Assembly (NCBI GenBank): GCA_963556255.1
Contig: OY744610.1
Span: forward strand, 13,036,088 to 13,100,087
Direction: 5' to 3'
Source: Allolobophora icterica
Taxonomy: Eukaryota; Annelida; Clitellata; Crassiclitellata; Lumbricidae
Length of the DNA: 64,000 bases
Positions 32,950-42,939 of this stretch are shown in pieces. Numbering within the stretch: the first letter of the stretch is position 1; the number at the start of each line of letters is the position of its first letter. The position numbers and the translations under genes were made by a program. Below the pieces are notes generated by a model. The model searched no databases. It had not been told where the DNA came from and saw only the letters and a list, made by a program, of their open reading frames with translations.

Positions 32950-33390
32950 CGTTTGTTTTTCGTTATCATCATGCTTCGGGTGGTCCAGAATAGATAAGGA
33001 TGCGATTTCTCGTTTCCTTCCTCCCAGTGTTTCATACGAGGCACCATCTCCAAGCGTCCGTCCATGCGGTTCTCTGGAGTTGGAAAATAATATGTTATAA
33101 AGCGCCTGTGATGTTCAAAAGACCACCATAGGCCTACCACCTAGTCATGGCCCTCTGTGCAATGGCTGTGTTATTTGGACGACCGAGTCCTTGCAGGCAT
33201 ATGCAAGCATCCAGTGGCAAGGAACCTGAAGGATGAACAATGGAGCTATATATAAGCTACTGCATTGTATTTAACGGCAACATAAACCGAACTTTCACGA
33301 CTTTTGTCCCTTTTAACTGTGAAGTGCTTTGCGCATTTTTCAGTTGTCAGTTTTAAGCCAGTCTGTTTTGAGACAAAGATGGCACTCAAT
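32950..33390 (+). repeat. Dispersed ~430-bp repeat, copy 1
   Basis: Matches 34968-35398 in the same orientation (for example ACGACCGAGTCCTT and GTGCTTTGCGCAT). No coding capacity recognised; type unknown. Confidence 0.65.
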
Positions 33391-33499
33391 AGGAATTTAA
33401 AAATGTTATCGGCTTAAGCCATTCATACTGCATGACTCAATTGTTGAGCTGGCAGACACTGCTCGTAACTTAGGCATTGTTATCAATTCTATCATGTCT

Positions 33500-34130
33500 C
33501 TCACTGGCCATGTAAACAGTATTTGTAAGTCATAGATGTCATATCATATATGTTCATTCGTGATATATGCAGAATTAGATGTTGTGTGCCCATGCCTGCA
33601 AGGACAGCCCTGGCAAATGCATTGGTTTCCAGTCGCCTAGGTTACTGTAACTCGCTTGTTGCAGGTATTAGTAAGTCAAACATCCTGAGGCTGCAGAGAG
33701 TGCAGAACTCTTTGGCTAGAGCCATAACTACTACATCCAAATGTGAACGTATAACCCCTGTGCTTCCATCATTGCATTGGCTTGCTGTTCAGTAAAGAAT
33801 TAGTTTCAAATTTGGGCTCATAGTTTATAAAACTGGAATTCCGACCAGCCATAATACTTCAAATCAGTTCTCATTTTCCAGACTTATCATTATTCAACGA
33901 TGTCTTTGGATTATCTTTATCTGGTCATACCTAAATCAAGAACTGTTCTTGGTGAACGAGCTTTTCGGTTGCTGGACTTAATTTTAGAACTGTCTGTCTC
34001 TGTGTCTGTGTGCTTTGCTCAGCCGATTGTGTCTTATCATTCTCAATTTAAAACTTACCTCTTTCAAATTGCTTATCCATCATATTCTGCCTGTCTGTCT
34101 TATGAACTGATCTTCCTTATTACGGCTTCA
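33500..34130 (+). pseudogene. LINE 3'-ORF remnant
   Basis: Reads LVSSRLGYCNSLVAGISKSN, LARAITTTSK and PSLHWLAVQ, then a stop and later SRTVLGERAF in another frame. A decayed L2/CR1-like C-terminus related to the pieces at 9430-9970. Confidence 0.65.
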
Positions 34131-34249
34131 TTTTCTTATGCCATCGGTTGATGATTTGTGCATTAGACACCAGCGCAACAGAAGTTACTAATTACAATTC
34201 ACTATTCTTTTCTTTAGATCGAGATTAAGTCAGAGTCTCTCCTCTCTTC

Positions 34250-34940
34250 CAGAATGCTTTTATCCCATTGCTACTCTTCTCTCAGTGCAGCATCAGCAAT
34301 CATCTGTTGTTAAACTTTTAAGATATCAAAGATATTTTCTCGGTCTCTGTACCATGGAGGCCAATAGTTATTCTTTTTCCGTCGTATACTTACTTGATTT
34401 CATAACCTTTGTTTTGTTCAGGGCATCCATTATTCTCTGCAGCTCAGAATTGATACTTGCTACTATTGCCTGGTCATCTGCAAATATTATGGCCTTCATC
34501 AGACTGCCCCAACCTTTACTCCTTCTTCCACGTTTTGAACCGCTTGCAGTATTATGCCAATTATCTAATCCACCATACGGACTGGTCAGAACTGCAGTTC
34601 TTGCTACATCTCCACAGGTCATTTACTCTGGTTCTGCCCTTAATTCGACATCCAGAATTTTCTCTCTATATGTTTGGATGCTGGTGACACAGTCGAGCAA
34701 CAGTTTTTTTCTGGCAGCAACGCATCTATTCTCTGCATGGTGCTCATTCCCTCCCAAGTATGCCATTACTCCATCACTGGTAAAGTCTCCATCATCCTTC
34801 TATCAATCCCAGGATCTGCATTCTTTCTCTTCTCATTTCACTGTTTACCTTTGCTAAATTCCAGCTCTTTGCAATGTTCGAAAATTCTAAGCTCTTATCC
34901 ACAGATGATATTGCTTCTGGACAGCGGTTTTGCTGGTTGA
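34250..34940 (-). pseudogene. LINE reverse transcriptase remnant (FADD box)
   Basis: Minus strand reads IIFADDQAIVASINSELQRI, the catalytic YADD-type box, within a decayed frame at 34368-34622. Sequence to its right on the minus strand is LINE-like but stop-rich. Different family from the L2-like copies. Confidence 0.55.
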
Positions 34941-34967
34941 TGACTGATCGTTTTATATATCACACTT

Positions 34968-35398
34968 CATTCGTTTATTCGTTATCATCGTGTTTGGATA
35001 GATGCGGCTTCTCATGTCCTTCCTTCCGGTGTTTCTTACTAGGCACTGTCCCCAAGCATTGGTGTTCTACATTGTCCATCCTTCTGGCTCTTTGGAGTTG
35101 GGAAATGGATTATCAAGCGTCTCTTAAAGCTTCTGGTGTTTAAAAGCGCAGCATGCCACATACTTGGCCCCTCTGTGCAGCCGAAGTGTATGGTGGACGA
35201 CCGAGTCCTTACCGGGATATGCAAGTACCCAGTGGCAAGGAGCCAGAAAGACGAACGATGGAGCTATACATACTCTATTGCATTGTATTTAATGGCAACA
35301 TAAACAAACATGTACGACTTTTGTCCGTTTTTATCTATAAAGTGCTTTGCGCATATTTCAGCTGTCAGTTTTATTCCAGTCTGTTTTGAGACAGAGAG
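34968..35398 (+). repeat. Dispersed ~430-bp repeat, copy 2
   Basis: Direct-orientation partner of 32950-33390. Confidence 0.65.
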
Positions 35399-36078
35399 GT
35401 AACATTAAGGGTTTAAGCAAGACAATTTCTTAGCAGAAAATTAGTTAAAGAATTCCTGGAACTGTTCTTTGCCAATACTACTAACTAATCAGTCAGATAC
35501 GAATTTGAGAACAGTCATTCTACTGTAATGAGCAACAATGAAATTATGTTCTATATTTTAAAACATATTAACTTTTACTGTTATTTTTAGCAATTATATG
35601 AAGATGACGAGCAACATGCTGTTAGAGCTTCCAGATAGAGAAGTGCAGTTGTAAAACAAGGTGTACATCTCATCAATCTTCTTCAAGAACAATACAGTGG
35701 ACGTTTCACTACAACTTTCGCTATAGTCAACTATTTCATCTTCGGTGAAAACAAACTGAACAATCTCATAAAGATGTGCTATTATGCAAAGACTGAATAG
35801 CTTCAGTATTTCATCATAAAGGTTTTTCTGTGTGACTGATTCTTACTTTACTAGGAAAATAACTACTAATGATAGATATAAAATGAGCTCTTTTGTTAGC
35901 ACCTGAAAATTGAAACTTAAATGAAAGCGTCAATAATGAGATAAACTGGATGCTGCAGGTGTTGGACTTTAGGCTATGACAACAACAATTGCAGAAACGT
36001 TTTACACAGGCAATTGCTTATCAAGAGCCATACAAATCCCACCTTTGCATAGAATCGGATGATTGGACATATCATTAA
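35399..36078. other. Upstream region of zinc-finger gene B
   Basis: No gene. A splice-acceptor-like TTTTACACAG lies at 36000-36010. Upstream exons of the paralogue may lie here but cannot be placed. Confidence 0.4.
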
Positions 36079-36195
36079 AAAGCCACATGGCTGTCATTAT
36101 TTCTGAAAACGTATGCGCAAGTTGATCATCTGAGAGCTCATCAAAGAACCCACACTGGAGGAAACAGTGAAATTATCAATTCAGTGAATAGCCTG

Positions 36196-37994
36196 ATGGC
36201 GAATATGAGAACCAATATGGAAGAAACACAGAATAGGTGCCTGATATGTCGGAAGTTATTTGATTCGGGTAGTAATCTGAAAAAGCATATCAGAATCCAT
36301 ACTGGAGAGAAACCATACATATGTCAGTTATGTCAGAAATCATTTGCTCAACATACTGATCTGAAAAGGCACTTGAGAACCCATACTGGAGAAAAACCAT
36401 ACAGGTGCCAGATATGTCAGAAATCATTTAGTGTTGGTGGTAATCTGAAAACGCACATGAGAACCCATGCTAACGAAAAACCATACAGGTGCCAGCTATG
36501 TCAAAAATCATTTATTACTAGTAGTAATCTGAAAATGCACATGAGAACTCATACTGGAGAAAAACCATACATGTGCCAGCTATGTCAGAAATCATTTGCT
36601 AAACAAGATCATCTGAAAAGGCACTTGAGAACCCATACTGGCGAGAAACCATACATATGTTATGTGTGTAAGAAATTATTTGCTGATCATGGCGATCTGA
36701 AAAAGCACATGAGAATCCATACTGGAGAAAAATCATACAGGTGCCAAGAATGTCAGAAAACATTTGCACGATGTAGTGCTCTGAAAAAGCACATGACAAC
36801 CCACACTGGTGAAAAACCTTACACATGCGAATTATGTCAGAAGTCATTTGCTCAAGGTGAACATTTGAAAACACACATGAGAACCCATGTTGGTGAAAAA
36901 CCACATTGGTGCCACATATGTCGGAAAACATTTGCTCAAGGTACTAATCTGAAAAAGCACATGAGAACCCATACAGGCGAAAAACCATACATGTGTCAGC
37001 TCTGTCAGAAATCATTTACTGATGGTGGGAATCTGAAAAAGCACATGAGAACCCATACAGGCGAAAAACCATACATGTGTCAGCTATGTCCAAGAACATT
37101 TGGTTATCATTGTAATCTGAAATCGCACATGAGAACCCATGCTAACAAAAAAAAATACAGGTGCCAGCTATGTCAGAAATCATTTATTCATGATTGTAAT
37201 CTGAAAACGCATATGAGAACCCATACTGGAGAAAAACCTTACAGGTGCCAGATATGTCAGAAAACATTTGCTCAAGGTAGTCATCTGAAAACGCACATGA
37301 GAACCCATACTGGAGAAAACCTTACACATGCGAGTTATGTCTGCAATCATTTGCTCAAAGTAGTACTCTGAAAATGCATATGAGAACCCATACTGATGAT
37401 AAACCATACAGGTGCCAGCTATGTCAGAAATCATTTTTTGGAAGCAGTGATCTGGAAACGCACATGAGAACCCATACTGGTGAAAAACCATACATCTGCG
37501 AGGTTTGTAATAAAGGATTCACACATATTGCAAATCTAAAGATGCACAGAAGAACTCATGCAACTGAGAAGCACCACAAGCACAAAAAACCTTGTACCAA
37601 GAGCAGTTCTTCAGCGAATCATTTTAAACTCCATGTAAGAACACAGTCACAGGATCTTAAAATGGGAAACGAAGTAATTGCTAACTTATCTGATCATTTC
37701 ATCACAGTTAGTAGGTCAGGTGTTATTGATAAACCAAATGAACGTTTGAACGTATATCCAGATTGTAATGGAATTGCAAGTCCTTTACCGAAAATTAGAG
37801 ATGGAGAATGGCTGTACGTTAACAAACTGAAATTTTCTGTTGATGCAAAAGCGTCTTTGTCAAAATCTTTTGGATGTGGTATATGCGACGATTTGCTTGA
37901 AGTAGAGGAGGAATTTCTAGAGCATTGTTCTAACCATCGATTTTCTCCACCTGACGACTTATGTGGTGACATGTTTAAAACAAGTGTAATGTGA
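36196..37994 (+). pseudogene. Poly-C2H2 zinc-finger protein B, frameshifted paralogue
   Basis: The frame is open from 36079; the first in-frame ATG is 36196. Thirteen intact fingers are followed by a one-base deletion in an A run at about 37315 (GAGAAAACC where sibling linkers have GAGAAAAACC), which ends the first frame at 37371. The downstream frame carries the rest of finger 14, two more fingers and the same C-terminal tail as gene A (FGCGICDDLL). Unlike gene A, its first finger keeps the first cysteine. Sequencing error cannot be excluded. Nuclear DNA-binding protein if functional. Confidence 0.85.
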
Positions 37995-38241
37995 GATAAA
38001 AAAAAGATGCTATTGAAGTGCAGGTATACATACTTACATGAATAGGTACTTCGTACCACTTTTATTTCAGTAGGCATTCTGATGTAGAGAATCCAGAAGT
38101 TCCTCCTTATAGTTCTTAGAAATCTACGACTCTGCTTTCTCACACAACTTGAAGATTGTAGAATTGTTACAGTTCGTCAACATTAAATTTTATATATATG
38201 CTAAAGACGCACTAAAGTCATTCTGGGTTCCACTACTTGAC
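37995..38241 (+). other. 3' UTR of zinc-finger gene B, proximal part
   Basis: Matches 1918-2150 after gene A. The match stops at 38241 and resumes at 42028, on the far side of the Penelope-like element. Confidence 0.75.
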
Positions 38242-38249
38242 AAAGTCTG

Positions 38250-38430
38250 CTATAATAAACACCGAGGTGAGTATTAGGGGGAGCATAACCTCGATGCATG
38301 AGTAAGATAATAATATATGGAGCATAGTCAAAATTACTGGCTATAATAAACACCGAGGTGAATATTAGGGGGAGCATTACCTCGATGCATGAGTAAGATA
38401 GTGATATATGGAGCATAGTCAAACATACTG
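38250..38430. repeat. Two 91-bp tandem units at the 3' end of the Penelope-like element
   Basis: 38250-38340 and 38341-38430 are about 93% identical. Each contains a CGAGGT...ACCTCG stem with a GGGGGAGCAT loop. No hammerhead core (CTGATGA, GAAA) on either strand. Confidence 0.85.
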
Positions 38431-39327
38431 TAAAGTAATGGGATATATAAAAATAAGTAAATTATAAGTTCGCCAGATGGCGCCACAATTTAAAGAAAAT
38501 CCAGGTCTCAGTTAGTAGCCATTTTATATATTGCATTATCGTGAAGAGGGATGGGGATTATAAGAAACAATTGTCAGGAATATGCCCAAAATATTCGAAG
38601 AAATTAGTCAGGGTCAAGCGGTCAAGTTTTAAAATGTCAAATTATTGTAACATGAATTCTGGTTATACTTTCAGACAGACTCGCACACGGAAAACGAACG
38701 GACTATCTAAGAGGTAGTGGCTAAAGCGCAACAGTGACTGGAACTGTATACATTGGGATCAAAATGCCATGAGAAGGTCAACTTAAAGTGACATCCAACA
38801 ATAAGTATACATGGCTTAAAAATGCCTCAGTGGGCAGGTCAAAGTATCTGTAACAGGACAGATAAATATAAGGTTTGCGGTTTCTAGACAGCAATATACA
38901 GAATGTTATATTTAGAATAACCTAGTATAAGGTAATTTAGAAGTAACGTAATTCTAATGTTTATATAAATATATCAAAATGCAGTCACAGGTTATGAGTT
39001 AAAGTATATGTGGAGCTCTTGGTAATGGTATAGGGGTTTATGTCAGAAATGTATTACAACAAACCATGTACTAAGTTAATGTGCATATCATGTAACTAAG
39101 AAAATCAGATATTCTAGATTTTTACTCACGATTAGTTTAAAGTTTTTGTAACATCAATTATGTTTATGATTTCAGGCAAACCCAGAGAACGGTAGAGAGT
39201 CCAAAAAATCAACGGGTGGAAACTAAATGACAGTGGTGACAGGAAAATCTCAACTAAGATAAGAAGAGGCTAAATGTGGATGGCAAACCCCACTTCCATG
39301 GTGTACTGACTCCTAAAACAGGACACG
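38431..39327. other. 3' non-coding part of the Penelope-like element
   Basis: No open frame or GIY-YIG motif seen on the element strand. Confidence 0.5.
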
Positions 39328-41397
39328 TCATTGATCATGTAACAATGCAATTAAGTTAGCTAAGTTGGCAGCATCTAGGTTGTTATGACTATGTGGGTGT
39401 CTATTTTTATCAAACCAAGGAGCGGGAAATTTAGAGCTAGTCAAATTATTTCTAATGCTTTTTCCATTCTTAAATGCAATCAAAGGTTTTGTATTAAAGT
39501 AAGTGTGTAGCTGAGGGTTTTCGCTTAAAAATTCATGCCAGAGTTTATTAAAGGATCTTCTCAGGACAGACTTTTTGTCAAATTTATTTTCATATATTAA
39601 AATTAATATGGGTCTATCTGATATATTCTGTTTATTTTTGTATGTGAACAATGTAGTCCGGTCTATTTGTTCAAGTTTTTGAATTGCTTCATTTAAAATC
39701 ATTTCCGGGTATCCTCTCAGTTTAAAAGAGCTAGACATTTTAAGGACTTGGTTTTCTAGGTCTATGGGGTCAGAGATAATCCGTTTTAATCTTAAAAATT
39801 GGCTGAATGGAATTGATTTCTTTATGTGGGGCGGATGGTTACTTAAGTAGTTCAAATATAACTTTTTATCAGTAGGTTTAGTGTATAAAGTGGTTTGTAA
39901 GGTTTTATTAATCTTGATAACTTTTACATCCAGAAAAGGAATTTCCTGGTTTGATTTGTTAATAGTGAATTTAAAACTATGATGAAAATTATTTAAAATA
40001 TTGAAATAGCTAATAAGTTTTTCGGGGGTTTGATTCCAAATTCCAAACAAATCATCGATGAATCTATCATGGTCCCAAATAAGGTCAGGATATGATTTAT
40101 TAAATTTCTGAAAGAATTTATACATAACTATATTAGCGGCTTGAACAGAGCTTGCCCCTCCCATTGTGAGTCCTTGATGTTGTCTATAAATGTTGCCATT
40201 GAATGAAAAAAAACAATTTTTAAGGGTAAATTCAAGGATCTTTTTAAGCAGGATAGGGGGTATGGGTTTGACGTCAATCTCGAAAAATTTCCAATATTTC
40301 AGAGTGTTACAATAATGATCTATGATAAATTCAATCCCTAGGTCAAGGGGTATATTGGTGTAGAGGGATTCAACATCAAGAGTGACCAGGATAGTTTCGT
40401 CATTAATTTGGCTATTATATTTATGGAGTTTATTAAGGAAATCAGTAGTATCTTTTATCAGATTTGGTACTTGTAATTCACCAATTTTAAGTATCTGTTG
40501 TAAATATATATGAAGTTTATTTGTTAGACTGGTGCATTGAGAGATGATAGGTCTTATAGGGTTCCCTTGTTTATGAATTTTAGGTAAACCATAGATGACA
40601 CCAAAATCGTTCTTAACGTTCATTAACCAATTAAATTGTTTTTTATTTAGATATGGTTTAAGTTCAAAAATAAGAGTGTGGTATTTAGGAATAAGGTTCT
40701 CTTTTTCAAATAGTTCTAGAGAGGTTTTAGAATAGGTAGAGTTATTGTTTAGGTGGGTTAACATTTTATCTTCATAGTCAGTTGTATTAAGAACTACGAT
40801 TCCACCTCCTTTATCAGCAGATTTTAAAATAATATTTCTATTTTTCCTAAGGTTATTAAGTGCTTTTAGTTCCTTTCTGTTAATATTGGGGGTATTTTTA
40901 AAACAACGAGATATATTTTTAATTTCGTATTTAAGGGTATTGCAAAAGGCACTTATTGAAGGGTTAGGTTTCGGAGGCGACCATGAACTGTAAATTTTAA
41001 TAGGTGTAATTTTGGCAGTTTTATCTTCAGCATTCTCTATTTTGTTCACATTTTTATTGGTCTTGTTAAAATTATCTGCTTTCTGGTTAAAGAAAACCTT
41101 AATTTGAAGTTTTCTTTCAAAATTATCAATAAGTTCAAGATTTCTTTTCAAGTGGTTAGTTTTAGATTCAGTGTAGACGAAGTTTAACCCTTTATTCAGG
41201 ACTATGGACTCATAGTTATTCAATCTATAGTTGGAAAGGTTAGTGATGCTTGTATTTACTAGGTAATATAAATTCTTTTTAAGGAAATGTTTAGTTTTAG
41301 TGGACCTTATTTTACGTTTAAGATTATATTGTTTCCTTACAACCTTAAAATTTTCTTTGTAGCTCCATCCAGTTCTTTCGATGTAGTGCGGTAGTCG
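39328..41397 (-). CDS. Penelope-type reverse transcriptase
   Basis: The frame is open on the minus strand from 41397 to the stop at 39328-39330; the codon before it is TGA (41398-41400). RT boxes in order: a K-rich thumb-like start, LKSADKGGGIVVLNT, YGLPKIHKQGNPIRPIIS, LVTLDVESLYTNIP (motif A), QGLTMGGASSVQAANIVMYK (motif B), FIDDLFG (motif C), then KPLIAFKNGKSIRNNLTSS. The RT core is the telomerase-related Penelope type. The protein ends LLHDQ without the usual C-terminal GIY-YIG endonuclease. No ATG precedes the conserved N-terminal segment closely, so the start may involve read-through of the TGA or another start. Confidence 0.85.
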   Translation of the reverse strand, partial: RLPHYIERTGWSYKENFKVVRKQYNLKRKIRSTKTKHFLKKNLYYLVNTSITNLSNYRLNNYESIVLNKGLNFVYTESKTNHLKRNLELIDNFERKLQIKVFFNQKADNFNKTNKNVNKIENAEDKTAKITPIKIYSSWSPPKPNPSISAFCNTLKYEIKNISRCFKNTPNINRKELKALNNLRKNRNIILKSADKGGGIVVLNTTDYEDKMLTHLNNNSTYSKTSLELFEKENLIPKYHTLIFELKPYLNKKQFNWLMNVKNDFGVIYGLPKIHKQGNPIRPIISQCTSLTNKLHIYLQQILKIGELQVPNLIKDTTDFLNKLHKYNSQINDETILVTLDVESLYTNIPLDLGIEFIIDHYCNTLKYWKFFEIDVKPIPPILLKKILEFTLKNCFFSFNGNIYRQHQGLTMGGASSVQAANIVMYKFFQKFNKSYPDLIWDHDRFIDDLFGIWNQTPEKLISYFNILNNFHHSFKFTINKSNQEIPFLDVKVIKINKTLQTTLYTKPTDKKLYLNYLSNHPPHIKKSIPFSQFLRLKRIISDPIDLENQVLKMSSSFKLRGYPEMILNEAIQKLEQIDRTTLFTYKNKQNISDRPILILIYENKFDKKSVLRRSFNKLWHEFLSENPQLHTYFNTKPLIAFKNGKSIRNNLTSSKFPAPWFDKNRHPHSHNNLDAANLANLIALLHDQ

Positions 41398-41400
41398 TCA

Positions 41401-42081
41401 AGTCTGCATACGGCTCCGGTCATCAAGTGGGTCCGGGATCTGTGAAGGGATCGTGAGGTGGTAATCAGGTGCTGATACGTGAGTGTAAGCAGCTGTAGCG
41501 TTAAGGGTTGGCGAATCCAGTGTAGTCACTTGAGGTGTTGTAGTAGGCGTAGGCTGCGCTGGCGGAGGTGGTGGGATGCGCAATATTCGCTGGGTGGCAG
41601 CAGAGTCAGAAACAAGGCGAGGGTACGTCGTGGCCTCGCTTCTCCTATTAGGTAGCGTAAGGCGCGGTTGTTGCGGTCGCAGGTAGGGTCCGTGCTTCGT
41701 TGACGGCATGTGAGTACGGGGTTTGGGATTAGTATCGAAATGTTTGTAGCCGTAGTAGGGTCGTTGATGTGATGGAACGGTTTCAGTCACAGCTTGGCTA
41801 TAAAGCGGTCTATGTAGCAATGGTCCTGGCTCAGTGGTAGTATGCTGAGACCTCTGACGGTGGTCTTCCTGTCGAGCGAGAGGAGGTTGCAACAAAGAGT
41901 AACTAGGACTCAAAATATTGTCCTGTGTAACTAAAGACGCAGTCGGGTCCTGATAGCTCACCAGTGTCTCTGATTTGCGTACAGTTTTATATAGATAGCT
42001 GCTAGCGTTTGACGCAGCTTTGAAGGCTTTATTGTTAAATATTAAATTTAGTTGCACAAATATTTCTGCTGGACTAGCCAT
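41401..42081 (-). CDS. Proline-rich N-terminal frame of the Penelope-like element (chimeric start)
   Basis: 227-codon frame ending at TGA 41398, in the same frame as the RT that follows. Rich in Pro, Thr, Gln and Arg; no known domain. Its only ATG (42079-42081) and first ~18 codons lie in the zinc-finger gene flank, not in the element, so that start is accidental. It may be the N-terminal part of one long protein interrupted by TGA. Confidence 0.4.
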
Positions 42082-42721
42082 TTAACAGAGTGATTAGCTA
42101 TACATCATTTTGTTAGACTGTTTTAGATCATCGATTCTTAGCATAGTTATTATTATTGTCGCTGCATTCGTGATGTATTAAGTAAAGAAATTAATTAGCT
42201 TATTCTACTTGCATTAAGTTTTGGACGTTATAACTTGTCATTACGAAAGATAGACCTAAATGTGTATTCAAGCTTGTCATGTGTCCTGAATATTCGATGT
42301 TTTCTTGTCTTTGGTGATTTTTCTGCTACACTCAATAATTTTTTTTTCTTAGCCTTTAAGTAAATTGCACATACTGTACTTATCTTTCACTGAATGAAAT
42401 ATATTTGTTTAGTAGACTGAAATTTTATACTTCACATTTATGTTCTTCGTCGAATTTTAACTCGATTATATCCTTGTACGAAACTGACGTTGGCAACTTT
42501 ACTGTTGAGTAGTTTAGCAGTACAATTAATCTTTAAGAACAAAAGGACGCATGTAGCGCACATTCACGTGGTTATCTAATCAAAAGCACATTGAGTTTAA
42601 CATCCTGATATTTGCGCGTATTTCTCTAGCAGCGTGTGCTCCATCTTATAGACGACTTTTCTTCTCAGTGTCTTCCATTTCTGGTCGCAGATTTCTCATC
42701 TTAGTCCAATCATTCAACGTT
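42028..42721 (+). other. Distal 3' flank of zinc-finger gene B
   Basis: Bases 42028-42590 match 2149-2680. The remainder is unique up to the Polinton target site. No gene. Confidence 0.7.
42716..42721. repeat. Polinton target-site duplication, left
   Basis: AACGTT, identical to 59424-59429. Six bases is the standard length for Polintons. Confidence 0.95.
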
Positions 42722-42939
42722 AGTAGTAGTAAATTGGATACTCTGGAACAACCACGCAATAACCACGTCACGTGACGACCATCATATGAAGTCATCGAAA
42801 CTATTGGAAATTCCCGCAGTCTTGATGACTGACTAATACTTCACGTGATCGAAACTACTAGAACTCCCTGCGGTATCGATCACGCGGCTATGAGTCATAG
42901 GGTGATTACGTTGGTTGGGAATTTCCTATAGTTTCTAGT
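42722..42939 (+). repeat. Polinton left terminal inverted repeat
   Basis: 218 bases, near-identical to the inverse of 59203-59423; it has three AGT units at the tip where the right end has four. Contains two direct and one inverted copy of a TCGAAACTAnTnGAA-type motif and two CACGTGA palindromes. Confidence 0.95.

Larger units (their letters stand above)
38242..42027 (-). mobile_element. Penelope-like retroelement
   Basis: Inserted in the 3' flank of zinc-finger gene B, as shown by the uninterrupted homologous flank of gene A (2140-2160). Minus-strand order: a proline-rich N-terminal frame, reverse transcriptase, ~900 bases of 3' non-coding DNA and two 91-bp tandem units. About 3.8 kb. No GIY-YIG endonuclease was recognised. 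Confidence 0.8.

Noticed and set aside
34285..34857. 190-residue plus-strand frame
   Set aside because: Opposite strand of a decayed LINE with a FADD box; no domain in this frame.
38250..38430. Possible hammerhead ribozyme, as found in some Penelope-like elements
   Set aside because: No CTGATGA or GAAA core on either strand of the 91-bp units.
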